Part shown: positions 54,827-63,350 of the stretch, one piece after another
Numbering within the stretch: the first letter of the stretch is position 1
Layout of the letters: each line of letters starts with the position of its first letter
NCBI GenBank assembly: GCA_944415425.1
Contig: CALYBP010000002.1
Span: forward strand, 1-64,000
DNA: 64,000 nt
Reading direction: 5' to 3'
Source of the DNA: an uncultured Ruminococcus sp.
GTDB taxonomy: Bacteria > Bacillota > Clostridia > Oscillospirales > Acutalibacteraceae
Notes under the pieces: generated by a model
What the model saw: only the letters and a program-made list of their open reading frames with translations
Database searches by the model: none
Told to the model about the DNA's origin: nothing
Program-made: the position numbers and the translations under genes

Positions 54827-56897
54827 TCTCGTTTTTGGTCAATACAATACAAATCGGTCTGCCGTGGGGGCAGTACTTTAGTTCAGGGTTGTCCTCAAGC
54901 TTTTTAACAAGTTCAATAAGCTCCTGAGCCGTGCTTTTATTACCGGCTTTGACAGCGCACCTACATGCAACATTATGATAAAACCAATCCATTTTTTCAG
55001 AGTAAATATCATTTTTCCCAAGAGCGATATAATTTGACATTTCAGCTATACAATCGGAAATATCTCCGGCATCAAGATACTGCGGTGCGCTTCTCACTAT
55101 AACGGTTCCGTTTCCGAAATCATCAACATCAAATGCGCACTCCTTAAACATGTCAAGATTATTTACGGCTGCGTTATATTCCGCTTTATCAAGCGTTACT
55201 GTTACGGGCTGCAAAAGAAACTGTGAGTAAGCTCCTGCTTTTTCACTTTTTAGTTTTTCGTAAATCAATCTTTCATGAGCAGCGTGCTTGTCGATAAGCA
55301 GGATTTCTTTTGAGTTTTTTTCAGCAATAATGTATGTATTGAACACTTCCCCTATGTATTTTATAAAAATATCATCTTGTTTTATCAGCTTTTGAACAAC
55401 AGTTGTTTCATCATTATCAGTAATTCTTTCAGAATTTGTATTTAATTTTTCGGTTTCGCCGTAATATTCTTTATAAGAATCATCAAAAGAATCAAATTTT
55501 GAAATCCCTGTATTATCCTTTAAAGATAAATTATCAGAAGCATCATTTTGTTCATCCTTTTGCTGAATATCAGGCTTTGACGTCGTAAACAACTGCTTTT
55601 CTTTTCTGTTATTATTAATTGCAGTCTTTGTAAAAATATCAAAAGGATTAGACGAATCGGATAATCGTGTACCTTCTGTATTCTTATCTTTTTGACTGCG
55701 TTTTAAATTATTAACTTCATCATTTGCATTAAAGCTGACATTATCAAAAGGGTTGTAATCATCTTGTTTTGTCGTTTTATTCGGCAAAGGTGCCTTATCA
55801 TTAACGCCAATATTTTTATTAAAAACAGCCTGCGCATTTTTAAAAGGATTAAAACCGTTGATTTCATTAAAAGCAGAATTATGCTTAAATGAGGCTGACT
55901 TTCTGCTGTCATACTTCATTAACGCAGATTTGACTGCGTGGTAAACCGCGTCAAATACCGGACGCTCATTTACAAAACGCACTTCAATCTTTGATGGATG
56001 AACATTCACATCCGTCGCCTCAAAAGGAAGCTCAATATTTAAAACACAAGAAGGAAATTTTCCGACCATAACGGAGCCTTTAAACGCTTCCTCAAGCGCT
56101 ACAAAACCCGTTTTTGTCTTTACATATCGTCCGTTAATAAAAAAATTCTGCATATTTCTGTTCGGCCTTGCGTTAACAGGTTTTGAAACATACCCATAAA
56201 CCCTAATTGATTCAAGTGTATAATCTACCGGTATTAAAGAATCTTTAAAGTCTTTTCCGTATACAGAATAAATTGCTGAAATAAGTTTTCCGTCGCCAAA
56301 GGTTTTAAGAGCCTGCTTACCGTCCTTTATGTATGTAAAAGCAATATCGGGGTGTGAAAGCGCGGTTTTATCAACAACGTTTGAAACAGCGTTTCCTTCC
56401 GAAATATCCTTCTTTAAAAATTTTGCCCGTGCGGGGATATTATAAAATAAATCCCTTATTATAAATGTTGTTCCGACGGGACAACCTGTATCGCTCAGGC
56501 TTATTTCTTCTCCGCCGTTTATTTCATAGAGTGAACCGATTTCTTCATTTTTGTTTCTTGTGATAAGACGGAGCTTAGACACAGCGCAAATTGAGGCTAA
56601 AGCTTCTCCTCTGAAACCTAGAGTTGAGATACTATCAAGATCATCTTGAACCTTTACCTTACTTGTTGCATGCCTCAAAAAAGCGACTTTAATATCGTCT
56701 CTTAAGATACCGCATCCGTCGTCGGTAACACGCATAAATGTAGTGCCTCCGTTTTTTATTTCAACGGTAATGTTCTTAGCCCCAGCATCTATTGAATTTT
56801 CTATAAGCTCTTTAACGACCGACGAAGGACGTTCAACCACTTCGCCCGCCGCAATAAGCTCGGCAACATGCTTATCAAGAACATTAATGACACCCAT
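54801..56897 (-). CDS. mutL: DNA mismatch repair protein MutL (endonuclease type)
   Basis: 698 residues from ATG 56897 (GGTGA seven bases upstream). The N-terminal GHKL ATPase has IAAGEVVERPSSVVKELIENSIDAGA, DDGCGI and FRGEALASI. A long Asn/Asp-rich linker (about 330-500) follows, carrying three NPF motifs. The C-terminal dimerisation domain has DKHAAHERLIYEK, matching the DQHA-x2-E-x4-E endonuclease motif, plus CPHGRP. This fits organisms without MutH, where MutL itself nicks DNA. It starts 32 bases after mutS and overlaps the miaA frame. Confidence 0.96.
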   Translation of the reverse strand: MGVINVLDKHVAELIAAGEVVERPSSVVKELIENSIDAGAKNITVEIKNGGTTFMRVTDDGCGILRDDIKVAFLRHATSKVKVQDDLDSISTLGFRGEALASICAVSKLRLITRNKNEEIGSLYEINGGEEISLSDTGCPVGTTFIIRDLFYNIPARAKFLKKDISEGNAVSNVVDKTALSHPDIAFTYIKDGKQALKTFGDGKLISAIYSVYGKDFKDSLIPVDYTLESIRVYGYVSKPVNARPNRNMQNFFINGRYVKTKTGFVALEEAFKGSVMVGKFPSCVLNIELPFEATDVNVHPSKIEVRFVNERPVFDAVYHAVKSALMKYDSRKSASFKHNSAFNEINGFNPFKNAQAVFNKNIGVNDKAPLPNKTTKQDDYNPFDNVSFNANDEVNNLKRSQKDKNTEGTRLSDSSNPFDIFTKTAINNNRKEKQLFTTSKPDIQQKDEQNDASDNLSLKDNTGISKFDSFDDSYKEYYGETEKLNTNSERITDNDETTVVQKLIKQDDIFIKYIGEVFNTYIIAEKNSKEILLIDKHAAHERLIYEKLKSEKAGAYSQFLLQPVTVTLDKAEYNAAVNNLDMFKECAFDVDDFGNGTVIVRSAPQYLDAGDISDCIAEMSNYIALGKNDIYSEKMDWFYHNVACRCAVKAGNKSTAQELIELVKKLEDNPELKYCPHGRPICIVLTKNEIEKQFGRV

Positions 56898-56928
56898 TAT
56901 TTTGTCACCGCCTTTCATTTTTTTATGA

Positions 56929-59520
56929 CTAAATCATTTCTTTTAGCTTATAAAGCAAATTCATCGCTTCAATCGGTGTAAGTGTATTCAAGTCAGCGTT
57001 TTTGATCATATCAATAACAGGGCTTTGTACGGCGCCCATAAGTGAAAGCTGAATATCATTGTCAGTATCTTTTAACGTTTTGGGCTCGTTATTATTTCCT
57101 CCGCTCTCAAGTTCAGCCAAAATTTCTTTTGCGCGGCTGATAATTGACTGCGGCACACCCGCAAGCTTTGCGACCTCTATGCCGTAGCTGTCATCGGCGC
57201 CGCCTCTTACTATTCTGCGTAAAAAAGTAATGTCATCGCCCCGTTTTTTTACTGCAATACTGTAATTTTTAACGCCGTCAAGCAGATTTTCCATTACAGT
57301 AAGTTCATGATAATGAGTCGCAAAAAGAGTTTTTGCGCCAAGCTTGTGTTTATCTGCACAAAATTCAAGAACAGCTCTTGCAATACTCATACCGTCAAAA
57401 GTAGATGTTCCGCGACCGATTTCATCAAGTATCAAAAGACTTTTTGAAGTGGCGTTTTTGACGATATTAGCGACCTCGTTCATCTCAACCATAAATGTAG
57501 ATTGTCCGGACGCCAAGTCATCAGACGCTCCGACTCTTGTAAATATACTGTCAACTATTCCGATTTCAGCAGATGAAGCGGGCACAAAGCTTCCCATCTG
57601 CGCCATCAAAACAATTAATGCAATCTGCCTCATATATGTTGATTTTCCCGCCATATTAGGTCCGGTAATAATCGCAACCCTGTCGGAATTACTATCAAGA
57701 CTAACATCATTAGGAACAAACGGAGCATCCTTTAAAAGAAGCTCCACCACGGGATGACGGGAATCTTTTATTCTGATAGCGGACGACATATTTACATCGG
57801 GTCTTACATAGCGGTTGTCAGATGCTACATTTGCAAGTGAGGTAATAACATCGAGGGCCGCAATTGCTCTTGCCGTTTTCTGAATTCTGCTAAGATTATC
57901 GGCAACAGTCTTTCTTATTGCGTCAAATAATGAAAATTCAAGTGCAACGGCTCTGTCTTTTGCGCCTAAAATTCTTCCCTCTACTTCTTTAAGCTCCTGA
58001 GTTATGTATCGTTCGCAATTTGTAAGCGTTTGTTTTCTTATGTATGTTTCCGGTACCATATCCTTGTAAGAATTAGTTACCTCAATATAATAACCGAATA
58101 CCCTGTTGTACCCTATTTTAAGTTTCGGTATACCGGTAAGCTGCCGTTGTTCAGCTTCAATCCCTGCAAGAATATCTTTGGAGTTATTCATATCACCGTT
58201 AACTGAATCAAGCTCCTCGCTATATCCTTTTTTGATCATTCCGCCTTCTCTTACAGTAAAAGGCGGATCTTCAACAATGGCATTGTTTATAAGATTAAAT
58301 ATGTCCTCAAGGGTATCAATTTCCGAGTGTATTTTTTTTAGATAAGAAGCGCTGCACTCCGAAATAAGACCCGATATTTTCGGCAGGTTTTCAACCGCAG
58401 AACAAAGAGAGCGTAGATCCCTTGCATTTGCGGAACCGTAAACCACCTTTGTCATCAGCCTTTCAATATCAAATATTCCAGAAACAGTTTCACTAATTTC
58501 AAGCCTGAGCACAGTATTATTTACAAGCTCCTCGACTGCAGACTGTCTGTTGTTGATTGCGGAGATATTCATCAGCGGATGTTCAAGCCAAGAGCGAATA
58601 AGTCTCTTTCCCATAGCAGTCTTTGTCTTGTCAATTACCCACAAGAGTGAGCCTCGTTTATCTTTTGACAGCATCGTTTGTGTCAGTTCAAGGTTTCTTT
58701 GAGTATTATAATCAAGACGCATATACTGACTTTCGCTGAAAAGCGATATTTTGTTTATGCGCTCAAGACCGCTCATTTGGGTTTCTTTAAGATAATCCAG
58801 AAGAGCGCCGATTGTAGAAATCAAAACAGCAGAATTTTCAACCGACTTTGCCTCATCATTAAAATGCTCAAAAACAGAAGTTTTGCAAATTTGATAGTCA
58901 AATTTTTCATCTTCAAGCATTTCAACGCCTGCAGAAAGCTTTGTTTTGATAAATCCGGGAAGTTCTTTATACTTTACAATGTCTCCTCCGATAAGTATTT
59001 CGCGCGGGTTGTAGCTTGAAAGCTGACTTATAAGCACATTATATGAATCTTTACCCGATATTTCGGTTGCGTATAATTCTCCCGTGGAAATATCACAAAA
59101 GCACAATCCGATATTCTTATTCTTTGCAAACATGCAGCAAATGTAATTATTTTTGCTCTCGTCAAGCATACTTGATTCCATTACGGTACCGGGTGTGATA
59201 ACACGGATTATATCACGCTTAACAAGGCCTTTTGCAGTTGCAGGATCTTCCGTCTGCTCACATATTGCAACCTTATATCCTTTTGCAACAAGGCGTGCGA
59301 TATAGCTCTCGCAGCTATGAAAAGGTACTCCGCACATCGGCGCACGCTCATCCTGACCGCAGTCGCGTCCTGTTAAGGTAAGCTCAAGCTCCTTTGACGC
59401 AAGCTTTGCGTCGTCATAGAACATCTCATAAAAATCCCCAAGACGAAAGAAAAGAATACTGTCCTTGTTTTCTTCTTTAATTTTAAAATACTGTTTCATC
59501 ATTGGAGATAACTCCGCCAT
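56929..59520 (-). CDS. mutS: DNA mismatch repair protein MutS
   Basis: 863 residues, full MutS1. The mismatch-binding Phe-x-Glu motif is in FFRLGDFYEMFYDDA, and the C-terminal ATPase has Walker A GPNMAGKSTYMRQ, Walker B LLILDEIGRGTSTFDG and FATHYHEL. The last 60 residues carry the clamp-binding/tetramer region typical of the class. It recognises mismatches and recruits MutL, encoded directly downstream. The ribosome binding site is GGGTGTGAG. Confidence 0.98.
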   Translation of the reverse strand: MAELSPMMKQYFKIKEENKDSILFFRLGDFYEMFYDDAKLASKELELTLTGRDCGQDERAPMCGVPFHSCESYIARLVAKGYKVAICEQTEDPATAKGLVKRDIIRVITPGTVMESSMLDESKNNYICCMFAKNKNIGLCFCDISTGELYATEISGKDSYNVLISQLSSYNPREILIGGDIVKYKELPGFIKTKLSAGVEMLEDEKFDYQICKTSVFEHFNDEAKSVENSAVLISTIGALLDYLKETQMSGLERINKISLFSESQYMRLDYNTQRNLELTQTMLSKDKRGSLLWVIDKTKTAMGKRLIRSWLEHPLMNISAINNRQSAVEELVNNTVLRLEISETVSGIFDIERLMTKVVYGSANARDLRSLCSAVENLPKISGLISECSASYLKKIHSEIDTLEDIFNLINNAIVEDPPFTVREGGMIKKGYSEELDSVNGDMNNSKDILAGIEAEQRQLTGIPKLKIGYNRVFGYYIEVTNSYKDMVPETYIRKQTLTNCERYITQELKEVEGRILGAKDRAVALEFSLFDAIRKTVADNLSRIQKTARAIAALDVITSLANVASDNRYVRPDVNMSSAIRIKDSRHPVVELLLKDAPFVPNDVSLDSNSDRVAIITGPNMAGKSTYMRQIALIVLMAQMGSFVPASSAEIGIVDSIFTRVGASDDLASGQSTFMVEMNEVANIVKNATSKSLLILDEIGRGTSTFDGMSIARAVLEFCADKHKLGAKTLFATHYHELTVMENLLDGVKNYSIAVKKRGDDITFLRRIVRGGADDSYGIEVAKLAGVPQSIISRAKEILAELESGGNNNEPKTLKDTDNDIQLSLMGAVQSPVIDMIKNADLNTLTPIEAMNLLYKLKEMI

Positions 59521-59546
59521 AATCTCACACCCTTGCTAAAATAATA

Positions 59547-59954
59547 TTAGTGACAGCCTCCGCAGCTCTCACAACTTCCTGTACAGGATGACTGTGAATA
59601 GTCAGCTGTCTGAGGGTCTGCACCCTCGCATGACTGCTGAATAATTGCAAGCACTCTGTTTGCCACCATATCAAAAGCTTCTTTTGCTTCGTTATAAGCA
59701 ATCATATTTTCATTCGACATAATTTTTGAGTAAACTTCTCTCATTTCGGTATTAAGCTTAGAAAGCTTTTCTTGATCTCTTTCCTTCTTTGAAGCCTCGT
59801 TATTTATTGACATTCTCTTTAAATTAAATTCACCGATAAGGTTTTGAAGCTCTGTATCAGCGTCAGCCTTAGTTTGAACTTCGTGTAATTTAATATAAGT
59901 TTCTTCTTTTTGAATTGCCTCTCCGAGTGCTCTTGCCTGTGAAATAATATCCAT
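59547..59954 (-). CDS. YlbF/YmcA (Ric) family protein with C-terminal Cys cluster
   Basis: 135 residues. The first 105 residues are helical and match the Com_YlbF family (SQARALGEAIQKEETYIKLHEVQTKADADTELQNLIGEFN in pieces). The end has Cys109, then Cys124, 128, 131 and 134 followed by His135. In B. subtilis, RicA (YmcA) and RicF (YlbF) with RicT bind iron-sulfur clusters through such cysteines and influence RNA processing and development. By position between miaB and mutS it corresponds to ymcA (ricA) of B. subtilis. Exact orthology between RicA and RicF cannot be fixed by eye. GGAGG precedes the ATG. Confidence 0.88.
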   Translation of the reverse strand: MDIISQARALGEAIQKEETYIKLHEVQTKADADTELQNLIGEFNLKRMSINNEASKKERDQEKLSKLNTEMREVYSKIMSNENMIAYNEAKEAFDMVANRVLAIIQQSCEGADPQTADYSQSSCTGSCESCGGCH

Positions 59955-59974
59955 AATTTATACCTCCAGTTATT

Positions 59975-61387
59975 TTAAATCAATTCACCTTTAAGAATCC
60001 AGTTTCTTGCATTAGTAATTTTTACATTTTTAAATGTGCCTATCATATCGTCAGTACCCTCAAACTCAACAATTATATTTGAGCTTGTCCTGCCCGACAA
60101 ATCGTTGCATTTGCCTGTTTTTTCTTCAACAAGCACCCTTTCAATACTGCCCACCATGGAAGAACAGCGTTTTGCAGCAATTTCCTCCTGAACATCAAGC
60201 AGCTCTCTAAACCACTTCGACTTTTCCGAATAAGGTATAGGGTCGTCCATCTTTTCGGCGGGAGTACCCACACGAGGAGAAAATATAAAGGTAAACAGAG
60301 AAGTAAACTCAACTTCTCTTACAAGAGAAAGCGTTTGCTTAAAATCTTCATATGTTTCTCCCGGAAATCCTACTATAATATCACTTGTGAGAGATACACC
60401 GTCTATCTTTTCTTTAGCGTAATTTATGATTTCAAGGTATTTTTTTCTGTCATAATGTCTGTTCATCGCCTTTAAGACACGATCAGAGCCGCTTTGAAAC
60501 GGCAAATGCAAATGCTTGCTTATATGTTTTCCGCCCGCGATAGTGTCAATAAGTTCTTTTGAGCAATCTTTCGGATGGGAAGTCATAAAACGAATCCAGT
60601 AATCACCGTCAATTGAGTCAATTTCTCTTAACAGAGCAGAAAAATTAACTCCGTTTTCAAGGTTTTTACCGTATGAATTGACATTTTGCCCAAGCAGAGT
60701 GATTTCCTTATACCCGCTTTGTATCATATCGTTCGCTTCATTTAAAATAACCGACTTTTCACGGCTTCGTTCACGACCTCTCACATACGGTACAATACAG
60801 TATGTGCAAAAATTATTACAGCCATACATTATAGGAAGCCAGCCCTTAAAATTGCCGTCACGGCGTATCGGGATTCCCTCGTGAACGACATTGTCGTCAA
60901 CACCCCTCTCAAACACTCTTTTGCAGTTGACAAGAGAGCTGTACATAAGCTCGGGAAAACGGTGCAAAGAATGTGTGCCGAACACAAGACCGACAAAGGG
61001 AAAGCTTTTGTAAATTCTGTTTGCAACGTGTTCTTGCTCCATCATACACCCGCACAGAGCAATCAAAATTTGAGGGTGTTTTCTTTTAATATTTTTCAGC
61101 GCACCGACATTTCCGAAAACTCTGTCCTCTGCGTGTTCACGCACAGCGCAGGTATTGAAAAGAATAAAATCCGCGTCATCGGGGGCATCGGTAAAATCAA
61201 ATCCCGACATTGATAGCATACCTTTTATTCTCTCGCTGTCAGCGACATTTTGTTGACAGCCGTATGTTCTGACATAGGCAAGCGGTTTTTCGCCTCTTTT
61301 ACGGATTTCCATAATCTCGGCAATCAGCTTCATATATTCAAATTGTCTGTCAGACAGATTATCAGGCGCAGCTTTAACCTCAGCCAA
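59975..61387 (-). CDS. miaB: tRNA-2-methylthio-N6-dimethylallyladenosine synthase MiaB
   Basis: 470 residues from TTG 61387, with AAGGAGG eight bases upstream. Order: N-terminal MTTase domain with Cys in RTYGCQQNVADSE, NTCAVREHAEDR and CGCMMEQ; radical SAM core with CNNFCTYC followed by IVPYVRGRERSR; C-terminal TRAM domain (about 405-470). It adds methylthio to the i6A37 made by MiaA. The longer in-frame extension covers the promoter and is not coding. It heads the long miaB-to-ileS cluster. Confidence 0.97.
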   Translation of the reverse strand: MAEVKAAPDNLSDRQFEYMKLIAEIMEIRKRGEKPLAYVRTYGCQQNVADSERIKGMLSMSGFDFTDAPDDADFILFNTCAVREHAEDRVFGNVGALKNIKRKHPQILIALCGCMMEQEHVANRIYKSFPFVGLVFGTHSLHRFPELMYSSLVNCKRVFERGVDDNVVHEGIPIRRDGNFKGWLPIMYGCNNFCTYCIVPYVRGRERSREKSVILNEANDMIQSGYKEITLLGQNVNSYGKNLENGVNFSALLREIDSIDGDYWIRFMTSHPKDCSKELIDTIAGGKHISKHLHLPFQSGSDRVLKAMNRHYDRKKYLEIINYAKEKIDGVSLTSDIIVGFPGETYEDFKQTLSLVREVEFTSLFTFIFSPRVGTPAEKMDDPIPYSEKSKWFRELLDVQEEIAAKRCSSMVGSIERVLVEEKTGKCNDLSGRTSSNIIVEFEGTDDMIGTFKNVKITNARNWILKGELI

Positions 61388-61423
61388 ATAAGTGCCCTCC
61401 TTATAAATTGTATTAACTGACTT

Positions 61424-61452
61424 AGTATAGCACAAAATATAAGAATTTTCAA
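61424..61452 (-). promoter_or_regulatory. Promoter for the miaB cluster
   Basis: On the minus strand the -35 is TTGAAA (61447-61452), the spacer is 17 bp, and the -10 is TATACT (61424-61429). Confidence 0.75.
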
Positions 61453-61504
61453 TATTTTTCACAGGCTTTTCAAAATGCCGCCGACAAATTATCAATCTAT
61501 TAAA

Positions 61505-62158
61505 TTAATATGTTCTGTAAAGTGTCCCATAGTAATTCGGTATCTGCCCTACTATTATAGACTGGGCGATTTCAAAGTCCGTTGTAAATGTAATATTTCC
61601 GGAATAATCAAGTGAGGTAGTCATAATTTTCGACGTAAGCATAAGCCTTATGTGGTGTATGGTTTGATTTATGCCCGCCTGTTCAAAGGTACTTACTATT
61701 TCGGAAGAAAAACTACCCGTAAGGTTAAAATTCATATTGATACAAGGTCCCCAGTTTGAAAGTACCGTAATATTGGTAAAAGCACCGATAGGAATATCCA
61801 CATCATTATCATACACTTTAGCAATTTCATTCTGAACCGATCTTGTAATCTCAGACTTGATTCTGTTTATTTTCATAGAATCGGTTTCTATCGCCTGAAC
61901 AATTCCGCTGTCAGAGTAAACTATTTTAGCAATATCATCGTAATTATAGTTTAGCATTTCAATTGTTGAATTAGCTGCGTCACAAACCGAATTAACCGAA
62001 AGTATTTCCGCCTGCGTCCTTATATATTCCGGTCTGAAATCCATAAGATGAATTTCACAGTATACGATAACAGTAAGTACTGACAAGAGCACAGATAGTA
62101 TAATACGCCTTATTATCTTAACAACAGGTCTTGATTTGCGTCTTTTATAGTACAGCAA
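61505..62158 (-). CDS. yunB: Sporulation protein YunB
   Basis: 217 residues: a basic N-terminus (YYKRRKSRPVVKIIRR), one transmembrane helix (about 18-35) and an extracellular domain ending with IIVGQIPNYYGTLY, close to the family ending. YunB is a sigma-E-dependent sporulation protein of unknown mechanism in B. subtilis. The start is TTG 62158; its ribosome binding site GAGGGGTG forms part of a perfect hairpin (62166-62190). It supports a spore-forming host together with cwlD. Confidence 0.88.
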   Translation of the reverse strand: MLYYKRRKSRPVVKIIRRIILSVLLSVLTVIVYCEIHLMDFRPEYIRTQAEILSVNSVCDAANSTIEMLNYNYDDIAKIVYSDSGIVQAIETDSMKINRIKSEITRSVQNEIAKVYDNDVDIPIGAFTNITVLSNWGPCINMNFNLTGSFSSEIVSTFEQAGINQTIHHIRLMLTSKIMTTSLDYSGNITFTTDFEIAQSIIVGQIPNYYGTLYRTY

Positions 62159-62165
62159 AATAACA

Positions 62166-62190
62166 CCCCTCGTACATCATATACGAGGGG
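62166..62190 (-). promoter_or_regulatory. Perfect hairpin covering the yunB ribosome binding site
   Basis: CCCCTCGTA (62166-62174) and TACGAGGGG (62182-62190) form nine perfect pairs with a seven-base loop. In the minus-strand RNA the downstream arm ends GAGGGG, the yunB ribosome binding site. It may also act as a weak terminator after the preceding gene, since TGTTATTTTG follows. Confidence 0.65.
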
Positions 62191-62208
62191 ATACAAAATG
62201 TTCTTAAA

Positions 62209-62673
62209 TTATTCGACATCTTCATCGCTGTCACAGCAGCCGCAGGTACAGCTGTCGTCGCAGCATCCGTCTTCATCAAACAAATCAGAAAAATCAAACT
62301 CGAGAAGTTCGCCGCAATTCGGGCACTCAATTTCGCCCTCAAGCAAAACATCTTCGGATACGTTAATCTTTTGTCCGCAAGCGCCGCACGTTACCTCATA
62401 GAAAGGATTCTCCTCGTCCTCTTCATCATCGCAGTCGCAGCAGTCACATTCGTCGTCATAAACATCTGACTCAACATCTGCCAAGTCCTGGTCAATCTCA
62501 TCGACCTGAGCGCTCAAGTCATCATAAAGCTCTTCCATATCGTTTACGGAATAAGCCATATCGTCGAGAAGTTCAACGATTGCGTTAATCACTTTAACCT
62601 CGGGCTTTGATTCATCAAGGTTAAGTCCTTCTGCGAGGCCTTTGATATAAGAAATTTTTTCAGTTAAATTCAT
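62209..62673 (-). CDS. Cys-rich zinc-ribbon protein (CD1247-type)
   Basis: 154 residues. The N-terminal helical part (NLTEKISYIKGLAEGLNLDES...LLDDMAYSVNDMEELYDDL) matches the clostridial family known from C. difficile CD1247. Then come an acidic Cys run (DDECDCCDCDD), a zinc ribbon (TCGACGQ and CPNCGE) and a second acidic Cys run (GCCDDSCTCGCC). In all there are 14 cysteines. There is no membrane segment. The function is unknown; metal binding is likely. It sits between efp and yunB. AAGGAG precedes the ATG. Confidence 0.82.
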   Translation of the reverse strand: MNLTEKISYIKGLAEGLNLDESKPEVKVINAIVELLDDMAYSVNDMEELYDDLSAQVDEIDQDLADVESDVYDDECDCCDCDDEEDEENPFYEVTCGACGQKINVSEDVLLEGEIECPNCGELLEFDFSDLFDEDGCCDDSCTCGCCDSDEDVE

Positions 62674-62693
62674 AATAAATACTCCTTGAGAGA

Positions 62694-63251
62694 TTATGCT
62701 CTGCCCATATACTCGCCTGTTCTTGTGTCGATCTGAATCATTTCACCTTCATCAATAAAGAGCGGAACCTTGATTTCGGCACCTGTTTCAAGAGTAGCAG
62801 GCTTTGTTGCATTTGTAGCCGTATCACCCTTAAATCCGGGATCGGTCTTTGTTACCTGAAGCTCAACAAAGTTGGGCGGCTCAACGCCGAAAACATTACC
62901 CTTGTAAGAAAGAACCTTACAAACCATATTTTCTTTAACAAACTTAAAGTTATCGCCGAGAACACTCTTGTTGATAGGAATCTGCTCCCAGGTTTCCGTA
63001 TCCATAAAGTAATAAAGATCACCGTCTGAATAGCTGTATTCCATATCCTTTCTGTCAATAAAAGCAGTAGGATATTTATCGTTCGGGTTAAAAGTTTTTT
63101 CTACTACTGCACCTGTTATAACATTTCTGATTTTAGTTCTAACGAACGCAGCACCCTTACCCGGCTTTACATGCTGGAATTCAATGATAGAAACAACCTG
63201 TCCGTCCATTTCAAATGTAACGCCGTTTCTGAAATCACCTGCTGATATCAT
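62694..63251 (-). CDS. efp: Translation elongation factor P
   Basis: 185 residues, usual length. Three beta-barrel domains: [41 protein letters not shown] with the loop Lys of domain I (PGKGAA, Lys32), and the C-terminal [44 protein letters not shown] signature, read in pieces. EF-P relieves stalling at polyproline stretches; the loop Lys is modified in some bacteria. AGGAGG precedes the ATG. It stands after the M24 peptidase gene, a common Firmicutes pair. Confidence 0.98.
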   Translation of the reverse strand: MISAGDFRNGVTFEMDGQVVSIIEFQHVKPGKGAAFVRTKIRNVITGAVVEKTFNPNDKYPTAFIDRKDMEYSYSDGDLYYFMDTETWEQIPINKSVLGDNFKFVKENMVCKVLSYKGNVFGVEPPNFVELQVTKTDPGFKGDTATNATKPATLETGAEIKVPLFIDEGEMIQIDTRTGEYMGRA

Positions 63252-63316
63252 TAGTAATACCTCCTAATTTAAAGTTTATACAGCGTTATCTGCAACACTG
63301 TAAAATAACAAGTAAC

Positions 63317-63345
63317 ATTATACATAAAAAGCGTATAAAATGCAA
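63317..63345 (-). promoter_or_regulatory. Promoter for efp
   Basis: On the minus strand the -35 is TTGCAT (63340-63345), the spacer is 17 bp, and the -10 is TATAAT (63317-63322). It would drive efp, the Cys-rich gene and yunB. Confidence 0.78.
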
Positions 63346-63350
63346 GTGTT

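Noticed and set aside
62198-62401. Frame opposite the Cys-rich gene
   Set aside because: It is the Ser-rich complement of the Asp/Cys codons, with no ribosome binding site.
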